Assembly (NCBI RefSeq): GCF_007992195.1
Contig: NZ_BJZU01000027.1
Location: 1 to 64,000 of the forward strand
DNA from: Methylobacterium oxalidis
Lineage (GTDB): Bacteria; Pseudomonadota; Alphaproteobacteria; Rhizobiales; Beijerinckiaceae
Direction: 5' to 3'
DNA: 64,000 nt
Shown here in pieces: positions 38,901 through 47,800 of this stretch. The position numbers and the translations under genes were made by a program. How positions within the stretch are numbered: the stretch's first letter is position 1; every line of letters starts with the position of its first letter. Below the pieces are notes generated by a model. That model was not told where the DNA came from. It searched no databases and worked only from the letters and a program-made list of their open reading frames with translations.

Positions 38901-40901
38901 CGCCGCCGCGTCGGGGAAGGCGGTCGGGTCGAGGACGACCGCGGCGCTGCTCAGGCGGTTGACGTCCTGGTCCGCGAAACCGGTGCCGACGCGCCCGTCG
39001 CCCTCGTTGGCGGTGATGAAGTAGCGGACGCCGCCGACCGTGTAGCTCGCGATCGCGTCGGGCTGCAGGACGCTGGTGATGGTCGCGTTACGCAGCGAGA
39101 TGCCGTTCTGGTCGTTCGGATCGAAGGCGTTGCCGGCAAGCGCGTGGTCGACGCCGCCGAGCGGCAGCAGCGCGATCGGGCGGCTCGCGGCCGGATCGGT
39201 CAGGTCGATCACCGCGACGGCGTTGACCTCCTGCAGCGTCACGTAGGCCCGGGTCCCGTCGGCCGAGACGGCGATGTACTCGGGCTCGATGTCGGCCGCC
39301 GCCGCCGTGCCGGGGTAGATCGCGATGCCGGCCGCGCGCAGGGCGTCCTCGGAGCCGTTCAGCGCCTCGAAGGTGACCGCGGAGGCGAGCGTGGCGCCGG
39401 CCGCCCCGCCCGCGAGGCTGATGATGCTGACGCTGCCGTTCGGGTTGAGGGCGGTCGAGATCGCCTCCGCCTCGTTGGCGACGAGGAGCCGCGCGCCGTC
39501 CGGCGTGAAGGTGAGCTGGTCCGGCACCGGCCCGACCTGCACGAGCGTCTGCAGGGTGCCGGCGGCGTCGAAGAGCGCGACGTAGCCGTCGTCCGTGCGC
39601 GTCGCGTTCTCGTAGGCCACCGCCACGACGCCGTTCTTCACGGCCACCGCGTTGACGGCGCCGTAGCCGGTCAGGCCCGAGAGGGGGATCTCGCCGGTCT
39701 TGGCGAGGCTGCCGTCCGCCCCGATCCGCACGATGTCGATGCGGTTCCCGCCCGCGTTCGTGATGTAGAGCTGTCCGGTGCCGGGGTCGAAAGACACGCT
39801 CTCGGCGTTGCCGGTGCCTGCCGCGAAGGTCGAGAGCCGCACGAGGTCGAGGCTGCCGGTGCCGACCGGGGCCGTCGCCGAGCCGGCGAGCGAGTCCGCC
39901 CGCGGCAGGATCGCGATCGAGCCCGTGCCCGGCGCCGCGGGGCCCGGCTCGTCGTCGACGATGGCGGCCGCCGCCGAGGCCGCCGCGCCGAGCGCGTAAG
40001 CGGCGCCCGCCCCGAGGCTCACCGTGAAGCTCTCGCGGCCCTCGGCCGCGGAATCGTCGAGCGCCGCGAAGGTCAGCGTGGCGGTGCCGGCGCCCGCCGC
40101 GAAGGTGACGTTGCCCGAGAGGCCGCCGTTCGGGCCGGTGAAGTCCGTGCCCGGGCTGGCGCCGTTCCGGGCCGCGGCGGCGACCGTGTAGGCCACGGTG
40201 AGGGGCTGGCTCGCGTCGCCCGTGCGGGTGAGGGTGAAGGTCGCGGTGTCCTGCGGGGCGCCCTCGCCCGCCGTCGCGTCGGTCGCCGCGATGGTGATGG
40301 TCGGGAGGCTTGCCGACCCCACCGTGAAGTTCGTGTAGCTCGGCGCTCCCACCCGGCTCCCGTCGTCGAGGCTCCAGGAGGCGGGATCGCCGATCGCCGA
40401 GAGCAGCGCGTCGCGCCCGCCGGTGCTCGGGCCGGCGTAGCGGCCGTTGTCGGCGGGCAGGGCCACGGCGGTGGTGCCGAGGGTCAGGCCCGGCGGGAGC
40501 GCCGAGGTGCTGGCGTCGGTGGCGTCGTCCGCGAAGGCGGCGTTCCCGTCGGCGAGATCGACGGCGTAGAGGAAGGTCGGGCTCGCCGCCGTGCCCTGGT
40601 AGGCGATGATCTGGTCGCCGCCCGCGTTCAGCGCGAAGTTCGGGGCCTGGAAGACGGGGGCGCTCCCCGCCGTGTCGGTCGTCGGGTGGACCACCGTGCC
40701 CGCCGCGAGCGCGGCCGGCGCCGTGTAGGCGTAGACCCCCTCGTTCTGGCGGAATCCGCCCGCCGCCCGCCAGCCGTTGTCCGTGAAGTTGATGACGGTG
40801 CCGGCCTCGATGTCCCGCAGGACGACGAAGGCGAAGTCGTCCGGGTTGTCGGCGTCGTAGCCGATGATGGCGATGTCGCCGGCGGTCAGCGTCGTGGGCA
40901 T
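32961..40901 (-). CDS. Giant secreted nuclease/5'-nucleotidase chimera with RTX and C-terminal repeats, 2646 aa
   Basis: Domains in order: an N-terminal beta domain (AGDIAIIGYDADNPDDFAFV); Calx-beta (about 200-305); a choice-of-anchor-I/esterase-like propeller (about 325-845); an ExeM/NucH-type region leading into an endonuclease/exonuclease/phosphatase domain (about 1120-1465, LKVGSLNVLNYF, DTILLGDFNAY, ESDHDPVLVGL); an Ig-like domain (about 1470-1580); a metallophosphatase/5'-nucleotidase (from 1584, LQILHASDWEAG, VFGNHEFDSG); an RTX stretch near 2300; six 38-48-residue repeats to the end. No Sec signal is visible, and RTX-like ends suggest type I export. It probably scavenges phosphate from DNA and nucleotides. 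Start ATG 40901 precedes the first conserved residues. Confidence 0.88.
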   Translation of the reverse strand: MPTTLTAGDIAIIGYDADNPDDFAFVVLRDIEAGTVINFTDNGWRAAGGFRQNEGVYAYTAPAALAAGTVVHPTTDTAGSAPVFQAPNFALNAGGDQIIAYQGTAASPTFLYAVDLADGNAAFADDATDASTSALPPGLTLGTTAVALPADNGRYAGPSTGGRDALLSAIGDPASWSLDDGSRVGAPSYTNFTVGSASLPTITIAATDATAGEGAPQDTATFTLTRTGDASQPLTVAYTVAAAARNGASPGTDFTGPNGGLSGNVTFAAGAGTATLTFAALDDSAAEGRESFTVSLGAGAAYALGAAASAAAAIVDDEPGPAAPGTGSIAILPRADSLAGSATAPVGTGSLDLVRLSTFAAGTGNAESVSFDPGTGQLYITNAGGNRIDIVRIGADGSLAKTGEIPLSGLTGYGAVNAVAVKNGVVAVAYENATRTDDGYVALFDAAGTLQTLVQVGPVPDQLTFTPDGARLLVANEAEAISTALNPNGSVSIISLAGGAAGATLASAVTFEALNGSEDALRAAGIAIYPGTAAAADIEPEYIAVSADGTRAYVTLQEVNAVAVIDLTDPAASRPIALLPLGGVDHALAGNAFDPNDQNGISLRNATITSVLQPDAIASYTVGGVRYFITANEGDGRVGTGFADQDVNRLSSAAVVLDPTAFPDAAALKASDLGRLNVLTKFGDTDGDGDLDQLYGFGGRGISIFRDNGDGTITKVRETGGEFEAITARDVPAIFNQNQGAGVPDNRSDDKGPEPEGVTIGVVDGRTYAFVGLERIGGVMVYDVTDPADARYVAYEPPASAADAGPEVVTFISAADSPTGRALVVSANEVGNTTVLYEAQGITRIHEVQGSGAASALVGRTVTLDAIVVGDFQNGDADGARNLGGFYLQEEGADQDGDAATSEGVFVYEGTGNFLSNVAEGDRVRVTGTVTEFNGETQITVTAVSGIQMMQAGALTGAGVRAQAVAVQLPAAGTVGTGATAQPNLEAYEGMLVTLPQTLTITEQFNLDRFNEIRLAAGGRVETFTNAYEPDAAAYAAYLAQSAARSIVYDDGLNSQNQPIGNLAGFGPYGTAAAPRMGDTVTGLTGVLGYGPSNAYRVRAIEDGDNSFVRTNPRTSAPDDTGGTLKVGSLNVLNYFKTLDSDGSATGVKTAIGLDPRGANTAAEFGRQTEKLVNTLIATGADVLGLTELENQFRPGDPGNALEYLVGQLNLKAGAGTYAYVNPGAQLDQGQFLGGDAIAVGFIYKPSKVSVAMNTTIEKLDDADVAAFDPALLQQSTIGAIFNGTNTSRASLAVTFHEIATGEDFMAVINHFKSKSGAGTGADADQGDGQGGWQQQRELAAKALAEWVALKPTGTQDGDTILLGDFNAYLKEDALDLVKAGGFTNLAEDRLADPYSYVFDAAYGALDHAFASASLNAQVTGVTEWHINADEADALDYNLDFGCDPSYFEAGVVARESDHDPVLVGLRLDQAAPRLVSATPSDNATAVAAGADIVLTFSEAVRAGSGSITLTDGAGDVRTIAVTDAAQVAISGTTVTINPAADLRPGAAYDVIVPAGALTDAAGNAFAGLAQDRLDFTTQGSTPMPYTLQILHASDWEAGLLATQRAANFAAIVDKLEDSTANSITLSTGDGWIPSPFFIAGADPQLAATYNGIYNQLYGLSGAAAYARLAPSVGRADVTIQNIVGVQAAVFGNHEFDSGPTEVANIIGANLGTAAGAADDTWVGAQFPYLSTNLNFSREAALSGLVNPNVSEAGFAATGPTSTQTGTGADKIAKSTILVENGERIAFIGATTQLEPLLTSLGNVTVDGFNGQDNIRLLADQINAEVDRVLAANPGLNKVIVGTHLQQLANEQALAPLLRNVDVLIGGGSHTLLADGDDRLLPGDTTGGGYPQFYTNASGQTLALVNTSSEYAYVGRLTVTFDDQGNILRDSVNPATSGAVAVDDTTVAQLWGSTAAAFTPGSKGFLVREMIEGLDANNDGVQETVGIADIIRQQDGNILGRTSVYLEGRRGEVRTEETNLGNLTADANLWYAKQFDGAVTVSIKNGGGIRDSIGSFSTAGGSAAELPPAANAEAGKQAGDISQLDVTNSLRFNNNLALVTVTASELERVLEHGVAAVAPGATPGQFTQIGGIRYAFDATKQSQTLDANGNVTREGQRIVSAAIVDENGFILDTLVQNGQLIGDANRPIRVVTLDFLATGTAAAPGLGGDNYPFPAYGENKVALRDAAPISLPDTETFAAQGSEQDALAEYLKAFYATNPYGQADTGPAGDTRIQNLALRADTVLQSGVAKTGTAGADTLQGTAFADLLRGGAGDDTIVNSAGNDILIGGQDADGSPGNDTLVFNSALADVTVTREGAFTFVTGPEGRDAIAGFERVQFTDTTVVLRDGAPGVDDLFYLAANKDVLRAGIDADAHYAAFGWREGRDPNALFSTNGYLAANPDVKAAGLNPLQHYLQTGAREGRDPSVAFDNEAYLARNPDVKAAGLNPLQHYLEFGQAEGRTTSEAIGRASGIRGGFDAEYYLLANADVARTASAAGGDSFAFARSHFENFGWKEGRDPNAVFDTKGYLAAYGDVKAAAINPLSHYDAFGWKEGRDPAADFDTSSYLSAYRDVAGAAVDPMQHYLQAGLYEGRSAFADGKFQVGGIG

Positions 40902-41891
40902 CCAGGGCGTCTCGCAAGCAGGCCGGCGCGACGACGGGGGACGCGGCGCGCGCGTCCGCCGCCGTGAGCGCGGGAAGACGGGAGAGGGGGTCCGGACCGG
41001 CGGGCTTCGGGCGAGGCTGCCCCAGAGACCCGCCGACGGGTATGCTCGCGCTGGTAGAGGCGCCATGTAACGGTCACATGACGCCGCCGGCTAAGGATTC
41101 GACGGGCCGGGGACAGCAGAACCCCTGCCCTCCCCGATCACGGAATCGCGCCCCCGAGATGATCTCGGGCCGCGACGCGTCTTCCCGGGCCCGGAACAGT
41201 GCCCTCACCTTGCCGATATCGCGACGATTCGACCTGCCTGACCGCGAACAGGACGGCGCGCGAGACGAAGAGCGACTCTTCCCCGCGCATGACCGGAAAC
41301 CGTCCTGGCGAGGCCCCGCCCCTCCCGATCTCTGACCCCGTTAACGCTAACGCAGGATGAGCGGGCCCGGGCGGCCCGTCAGTCCCGGGCTCGGGCGCGC
41401 AGAATCTCGGGTTGCGGAAGCGTCGGGACCGTACCGTCCCGCCCGCGGCGGCGCTCCGGGATCCCGGGCCTGCCCGTGGCGGCGCGGGACGGGGGCCGCG
41501 GGGCGGGCGGGTACGAGGCGGCACAAACCCCTGGCCCGGCATCCGAATCCGGCGCTGCCGCCGCCGTCCCGGGCATCTCCCGCGCGCGGCAGCGGCCCAC
41601 CGCGCCGCCACGGCACGCACCTCGCCTCATGGTTTGACGTCCGGTCCGGGCCGATAATCCGACGAATGTCGAGAAATTCTCGTACTAATCCGGAGGACTA
41701 GATAGTAATAGAGTTGTCGTCTTAGGTACAATTTGTGTCTATTCGCTGAGTTAAAAGTTCTTTAACAGCAATTCCAGGCCGAAAGACCGGCGAAATCTGT
41801 CCGTCAGCCGACACGTCATCGAAGCACTCGTGCAGACCGCGCGTGTGCTCGCGCCTGCCGTGCGGCCCGGACACTCTTCTGGGAGGCTGTT
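40902..41891. promoter_or_regulatory. Divergent intergenic region between two giant exoprotein genes
   Basis: No credible gene lies in these 990 bases; open frames are Arg/Pro/Gly-rich. The left and middle are very GC-rich, with GTTA-ACGC-TAAC near 41340. The right 150 bases (41640-41790) are strikingly AT-rich and must hold the promoter of the peroxidase gene. GGGAGG (41881-41886) is its ribosome binding site. The promoter for the minus-strand nuclease gene is not obvious. Confidence 0.5.
41750..41766. promoter_or_regulatory. Candidate operator upstream of peroxidase 1
   Basis: GTTAAA-AGTTC-TTTAAC is a perfect inverted repeat with six-base arms and a five-base centre, inside the AT-rich promoter region about 125 bases before the start codon. 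A direct repeat of a similar element (CTTTAACGTCC followed by CTTTAATCCTT, 49166-49187) lies upstream of the second peroxidase gene, so a shared regulator is possible. Confidence 0.35.
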
Positions 41892-44800
41892 ATGGTTGCT
41901 CTCGTCAGGCACGACCTCGAATTCATCCTGCGGCAGATCAAGATCGCGGAGGCGAATTCCGAGGCCCATTCCGGCGCGCAGGCGCAGGCACTCACGCAGA
42001 TCTACGTGGACGCGAACGGCAACGTCGTCGCCTCCACGGCGCCCGAGGCCGCGCTGGCCATCAGCCACCCGCTCGCGCCCTACGGGCTGCGCACGGTCGA
42101 CGGCAGCTACAACAACCTGATCGCGGGCCGCGACCAGTGGGGCGCGGCCGACAACCCGTTCCCGCGGATCACCGACCCGTACTGGCGCAACGAGACGGAC
42201 GACAGCCTCGTGTTCGGGCCCGGCACCGTGCTCACGGACGGGAACTACGGCGAGATGGGGGCTCCCCCCGCCCCGACCCGCGGCCTCGGCGGCGGCACCG
42301 TGGTCGACGCCGACCCCCGCATCATCTCGAACCTCATCGTCGACCAGACGCTGAACAACCCGGCCGCCGTCTACGCGGCGCTGATCCACTCGGGCTATTC
42401 CGGCGCCGCGCTCAACACGGCGCTCAAGGAGATCATCGCGGCCAAGGAAGCCCTCGACGAGGCGAAGGCCGACGCCGCCGCGGCGGGCCAGCCGATCGCC
42501 ACGCTTCAGGCCGCGCTCACGGCCGCCCAGCAGGCCGACGCCGCTGCGAAGGCCGCCCTGACCACGGCTCAGTCGGTTGCCGCCGCGGACGCGGCGGCCC
42601 ACGCGACCGCGCTTCTCGCCGTCACCGCGGCCGAGCAGGCGGTCACCGGGGCGAACGCAGCGCTCGCGGCGCTCCGCACCGACGCCACCGACGATGCGTT
42701 GCAGGCCACGGAGATCCAGAACGCCGAGACCGCCGTCGCCGCGGCGCAGGCGAACCTGACCGCGGCGGTCGGCGCGGCCACCCCGCTCGGAACCACGGCC
42801 GCCGCCTCGGCGCAGGTTGCCGCCACCGCGGCGACCACCGCCTCGCAGGCCGCCACGAGCCTTGTGGCGGCGCAGCAGGCCCTCTCGCAGGCGCAGAACG
42901 CCAGCGGCGCGGCCACGGTCGCGGTCGAGGCCGCGGAGGACGCGCTCGCCGACCTCCTCGCCGAGCACGCCATCACGATGGATGGCCAGTCCGTCGTCAT
43001 CCCGAACGTCTCGCCGGACGAGGGCCTGTCGGCTCCCTACAACTCCTGGTTCACGCTGTTCGGCCAGTTCTTCGATCACGGCCTCGACCTCGTGACCAAG
43101 GGCGGCAACGGCACGATCTACATCCCGCTGCAGCCCGACGACCCGCTCTACGTGCCGGGCTCGCCCACGAACTTCATGGTCCTCACCCGCGCGCCGGAGG
43201 GGGCCGACAACCTGACGACGCCGTGGGTCGACCAGAACCAGACCTACACGTCGAGCGCCTCGCACCAGCTCTTCCTGCGCGAGTACGCCATGGTGGACGG
43301 CAAGCCGCTCGCCACCGGCAAGCTGCTGGAGGGTGACCGCGGCCTCGCCACCTGGGCGGACGTGAAGGAGCAGGCCCGGATGAAGCTCGGCATCGAGCTC
43401 TCCGACACCGACGTCGCGAACATCCCGCTCTTCCGGATGGACGCCTACGGCGAGTTCGTGCGCGGGCCGAACGGACTGCCGCAGATGGTGGTCTCGCTCG
43501 GCGCCGACGGGAAGTTCGGCGGCACCGGCGCCGACGCCGACCAGTTCGTCGAGGGCAGCCTCGCGAACCCGATCTCGACCGCCAACGCGGTCCGGACCGG
43601 CCACGCCTTCCTCGACGACATCGCGCACGCCGCGGTCCCGGGCACGCTCTACGACCACGACGGCAACCCCGCCACCGCGATGGTCGCGGTCCAGGCGGAC
43701 GCGGACAGCGTGGCCGGCAACACCATCGGCCTCGACTCCCGCGGCAACAAGGTCGCCTACGACAACGAGCTCCTCGACGCCCACTACATCACGGGCGACG
43801 GGCGCGGGAACGAGAATATCGGCCTCTCGGCCGTCCACCACGTGTTCCACTCGGAACACAACCACATGGTGCAGCAGGTCAAGGACATCGCCCTCGCCTC
43901 GGGCGACCTCGCCTTCCTCAACGAGTGGCTGCGGGTCGACGTCACCGCGATGCCCACGACGCAGGCCGCCATCGACGCCCTGCAGTGGGACGGCGAGCGC
44001 CTGTTCCAGTCGGCGCGCTTCACCACCGAGATGCAGTACCAGCACCTCGTGTTCGAGGAGTTCGCCCGCAAGGTCCAGCCGGACGTCGACGTCTTCGTGT
44101 TCAACCCGTCGATCGACATCAACCCGGCGATCTTCGCCGAGTTCGCCCACGTCGTGTACCGGTTCGGCCACTCGATGCTGCGCGAGACCGTCGACCAGAT
44201 CGACGCGGACGGCGTCAAGGATCCGATGAAGCTGTTCGACGCCTTCCTGAACCCGCTGGCGTTCGGCTCCGAGACGATCGACCACGACACCGCGGCCGGC
44301 GCCATCGTGCGCGGCATGACGAGCCAGGTCGGCAACGAGATCGACGAGTTCGTCACCCACGTGCTGCGCAACCAGCTCGTCGGCATCCCGCTCGATCTGG
44401 CCGCCCTCAACATCGCCCGCGGCCGCGACACCGGCATCCCGCCGCTCAACATCGCCCGCGCGCAGTTCCGGGACGCCGCCAACGGCGACAGCCAGCTCGA
44501 CCCCTACACGAGCTGGACCGACTTCGCCCTGAACCTGAAGAACCCGGCCTCGATCGTGAACTTCGTCGCGGCCTACGGCACGCACGCCTCGATCACGGCC
44601 GCGACCAACTCGGAAGCGAAGCGCGACGCGGCGATGAAGCTCGTGTTCGGCGACGAGACCCTGACGGGCCCGGCCAAGATCGCGTTCGACGCCGACCGCG
44701 CCGCCTTCCTCAACGCCCGGGGCGCCTACGCCAACGACGCGAAGCTCGGCGGCCTCAACGACGTCGACCTCTGGGTCGGCGGCATGGCCGAGAAGAAGAT

Positions 44801-47800
44801 GGCCTTCGGCGGCATGCTGGGCTCGACCTTCTCGTTCATCTTCGAGCTGCAGCTCGAGAACCTCCAGAACGCCGACCGGTTCTACTACCTGTCGCGCGTC
44901 CAGGGCCTGAACTTCCTCAACGAGCTGGAGAACAACTCCTTCGCCAAGATGGTGCTCAACAACACCGACCTCGGCGAGACCGGCTACGCGCTGCCCGGCG
45001 ACATCTTCTCGACGCCGGACCACACGCTCTACATGGACGCCAACGTCCAGGCGAAGTTCGGCTACGCCGATCCGGTGCAGGACGACCCCTTCCTCGAGGC
45101 TCTCGGGCCGATGGTGGAGCGCCGCGACGCGGCCGGAAACCTGATCGAGTACCTGAAGAACGCCGACGGCACCTTCGTGCGGGATGCGGCCGGCAAGGTC
45201 GTCCCGGTCGATCCCGCCGACAGCGCGGTCGCGAGCTACATCCGCGTCAACACCAACGACCACGTCCTGATCCAGGGCACCAACGGCAACGACCACATCA
45301 TCGCCGGCGGCGGCGACGACTCGGTCTGGGGCCGGGACGGCGACGACCGGATCGAGGCGGGCTACGGCGTGGACAAGATCCACGGCGGCAAGGGTGACGA
45401 CATCATCACCAACAGCGGCACCGACATCGGCGAAGTGGACATGTTCCACGGCGAGGAGGGCAACGACGTCATCCACGCCGGCTCCGGCCTCGCCCTCGTG
45501 TTCGGCAACCAGGGCCAGGACTTCATCATCACCGGACCGGACGGCAAGGAGGCCTTCGGCGGCACCGGCAACGACTTCATCCTCGGCGGCGAGGGCGCGG
45601 ACTTCCTGCTCGGCAACGAGGGCGACGACTGGATCGAGGCGGGCAACGGCTTCGACACCACGGCCGGCGACAACTCGGAGCTGTTCTTCAACTCCAGCAT
45701 CATCGGCCACGACGTGATGTTCGCGGGCGAGAACGAGCACGATTTCGACGCCGAGTCCGGCGACGACATCATGGTTCAGGGCGAGTCCGTCATGCGCAAC
45801 GAGGGCATGTGGGGCTTCGACTGGGCGATCCACAAGTTCCACAATCAGGGCGCCGACGACGACCTGACGCGGCCGATCTTCACCACCGACCAGCAGGACA
45901 TCCTGCGCGACCGCTTCGACGCCGTGGAGGCCCTCTCGGGCTGGGACCAGAACGACCTGCTCAAGGGCGACAACCGCGGCGAGCCCGACCCGGCCGCCGA
46001 GCCGGAGGTCGGCGAGAACCCGAACCTCGCGGCGGCCGAGAACACCATGGTCAAGCACGAGCTGACCCAGGCGGGCGTCGACCGGATCGCGGGCCTGCGC
46101 GCCGTGCTCGGCGACTGGGTCACGGCTCCCACGGCGGGCGACCGCGAGGCGCAGATCGCCTTCGACGACGGCAACATCCTCCTCGGCGGCGGCGGCAGCG
46201 ACGTCATCGAGGGCCGCGGCGGCAACGACGTCATCGACGGCGACCGCTGGCTCAACGTCCGCATCCTCATCGAGAAGGGCGGCGTGCGCTACACGGCCGA
46301 CGGCATGGCCAAGAAGGTCTACCTCGAGAGCGACCTCGTGGAGGGCGTGCTCAAGCCCGGCGCGGTGGCGCAGTTCGGCGGCACCACCCTCGACGCGCTG
46401 ATGCTGAGCCGCACCCTCAATCCGGGCCAGCTCTCCATCGTCCGCGAGGTGGTCAAGGACGACGGCCGCACCCCGGCCGGGACCCTCGACAACGACGTCG
46501 CGGTCTACTCGGACGTGGTCGACAACTACTCGTTCGGCCGCAACAGCGACGGCTCGATCCGGGTCTCGCACGACGTGCTCTCGGCCGGGATCGTGATCTC
46601 GGACGGCGTCGACAAGCTCTGGAACGTCGAGACGCTGCGCTTCTCGAACGGCAACGGCGGGACGGTGGACTTCTCGGTGCGCCAGCTCGTCAACTTCCCG
46701 GCCACCGGCGCGCCGGTGATCGTCGACCCGACCCCGACCAACGGGCAGGTGTCGCCGACCGAGGGCCAGCCCCTGAGCGTCAACACGGCGGGCATCCAGG
46801 ACGAGAACGGCCTCGGCACCTTCTCGTACCGGTGGGAGCGCTCGACCGACAACGGCGCCACCTGGATCGCCGTCACCGGCGCCGCCGGCGCCGGTGCGAC
46901 CTTCACACCGAACGAGGGCGTCCTCGGTTTCGGCAGCCAGGTCGGGAACATCCTGCGCGTCGGGGTGACCTTCACGGACGGGGACGGCCACTCGGAGACG
47001 CTGTTCTCCGCACCGACGGGCGTCGTCGGCGACCGCTGGGACGCGATCCCGCTCGTGTCGAACACCTTCAACGGCACGACGGGCGACGACATCGCCAACG
47101 GCACCAGCGGCTTCTTCGGCCTCGGGGCGAACGACACGCTGAACGGCAACGCGGGCAACGACGTCCTCAACGGGGCGGGCGGCACCGACACCCTGAACGG
47201 CGGGGCGGGCGACGACCGCCTCGACGGCGGGGCCGGCACCGACACGGCGGTCTACGCCGGCAACGTCCGGGGCTTCACCTTCGGGCTGAACGGCTCGGGC
47301 CAGCTCGTCGTCACCGACCTGTCCGGCGCGGAGGGCGTCGACACGCTCACCACGATCGAGCAGCTGCGCTTCGCCGGCACCACCTACGCCCTGATCAACG
47401 GGGCCAACACGGGCACCACGCCGGCCGGCAGCGCCAACGCCGACATCATCCTCGGCCACGGCGGCAACGACACGCTCACCGGCAACGGCGGCAACGACGT
47501 GCTCGTGGGCGGGGCCGGCAACGACACCGTCAACGGCGGGGCCGGCAACGACACCCTGCTCTGGCGGGTCGGCGACGGCCGGGACTTCATGGACGGCGGC
47601 ACCAACACCGACACCGTCCACATCGCGGGAGACAGCTCGGCCGAGACCTTCCGCGTCTACTCCAGAGCCGCAGCCACGGACGCGGGGATCACGGGCCTCA
47701 ACACCAACACGGAGATCGTGATCACCCGCAACGGCACCAACAACGCCTCGATCATCGCCGAGCTCGACAACATCGAGGAGATCGTCATCACCGGCTTCGG

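Noticed and set aside
32892-40967. A 2691-codon open frame antisense to the giant nuclease gene
   Set aside because: It mirrors the codon positions of the real gene on the other strand, is extremely rich in Val, Arg, Asp and Gly with no domain, and has no ribosome binding site. In such GC-rich DNA antisense frames stay open by codon bias.
41138-41620. Minus-strand frame of 160 codons in the gap before the first peroxidase gene
   Set aside because: Arg/Pro/Gly-rich with no start signal; several overlapping frames on both strands look equally empty.
45270-47600. Regularly repeated DNA that could suggest a CRISPR array or minisatellite
   Set aside because: The repetition comes from glycine- and aspartate-rich RTX nonapeptides inside one open frame; there are no constant repeats with unique spacers.
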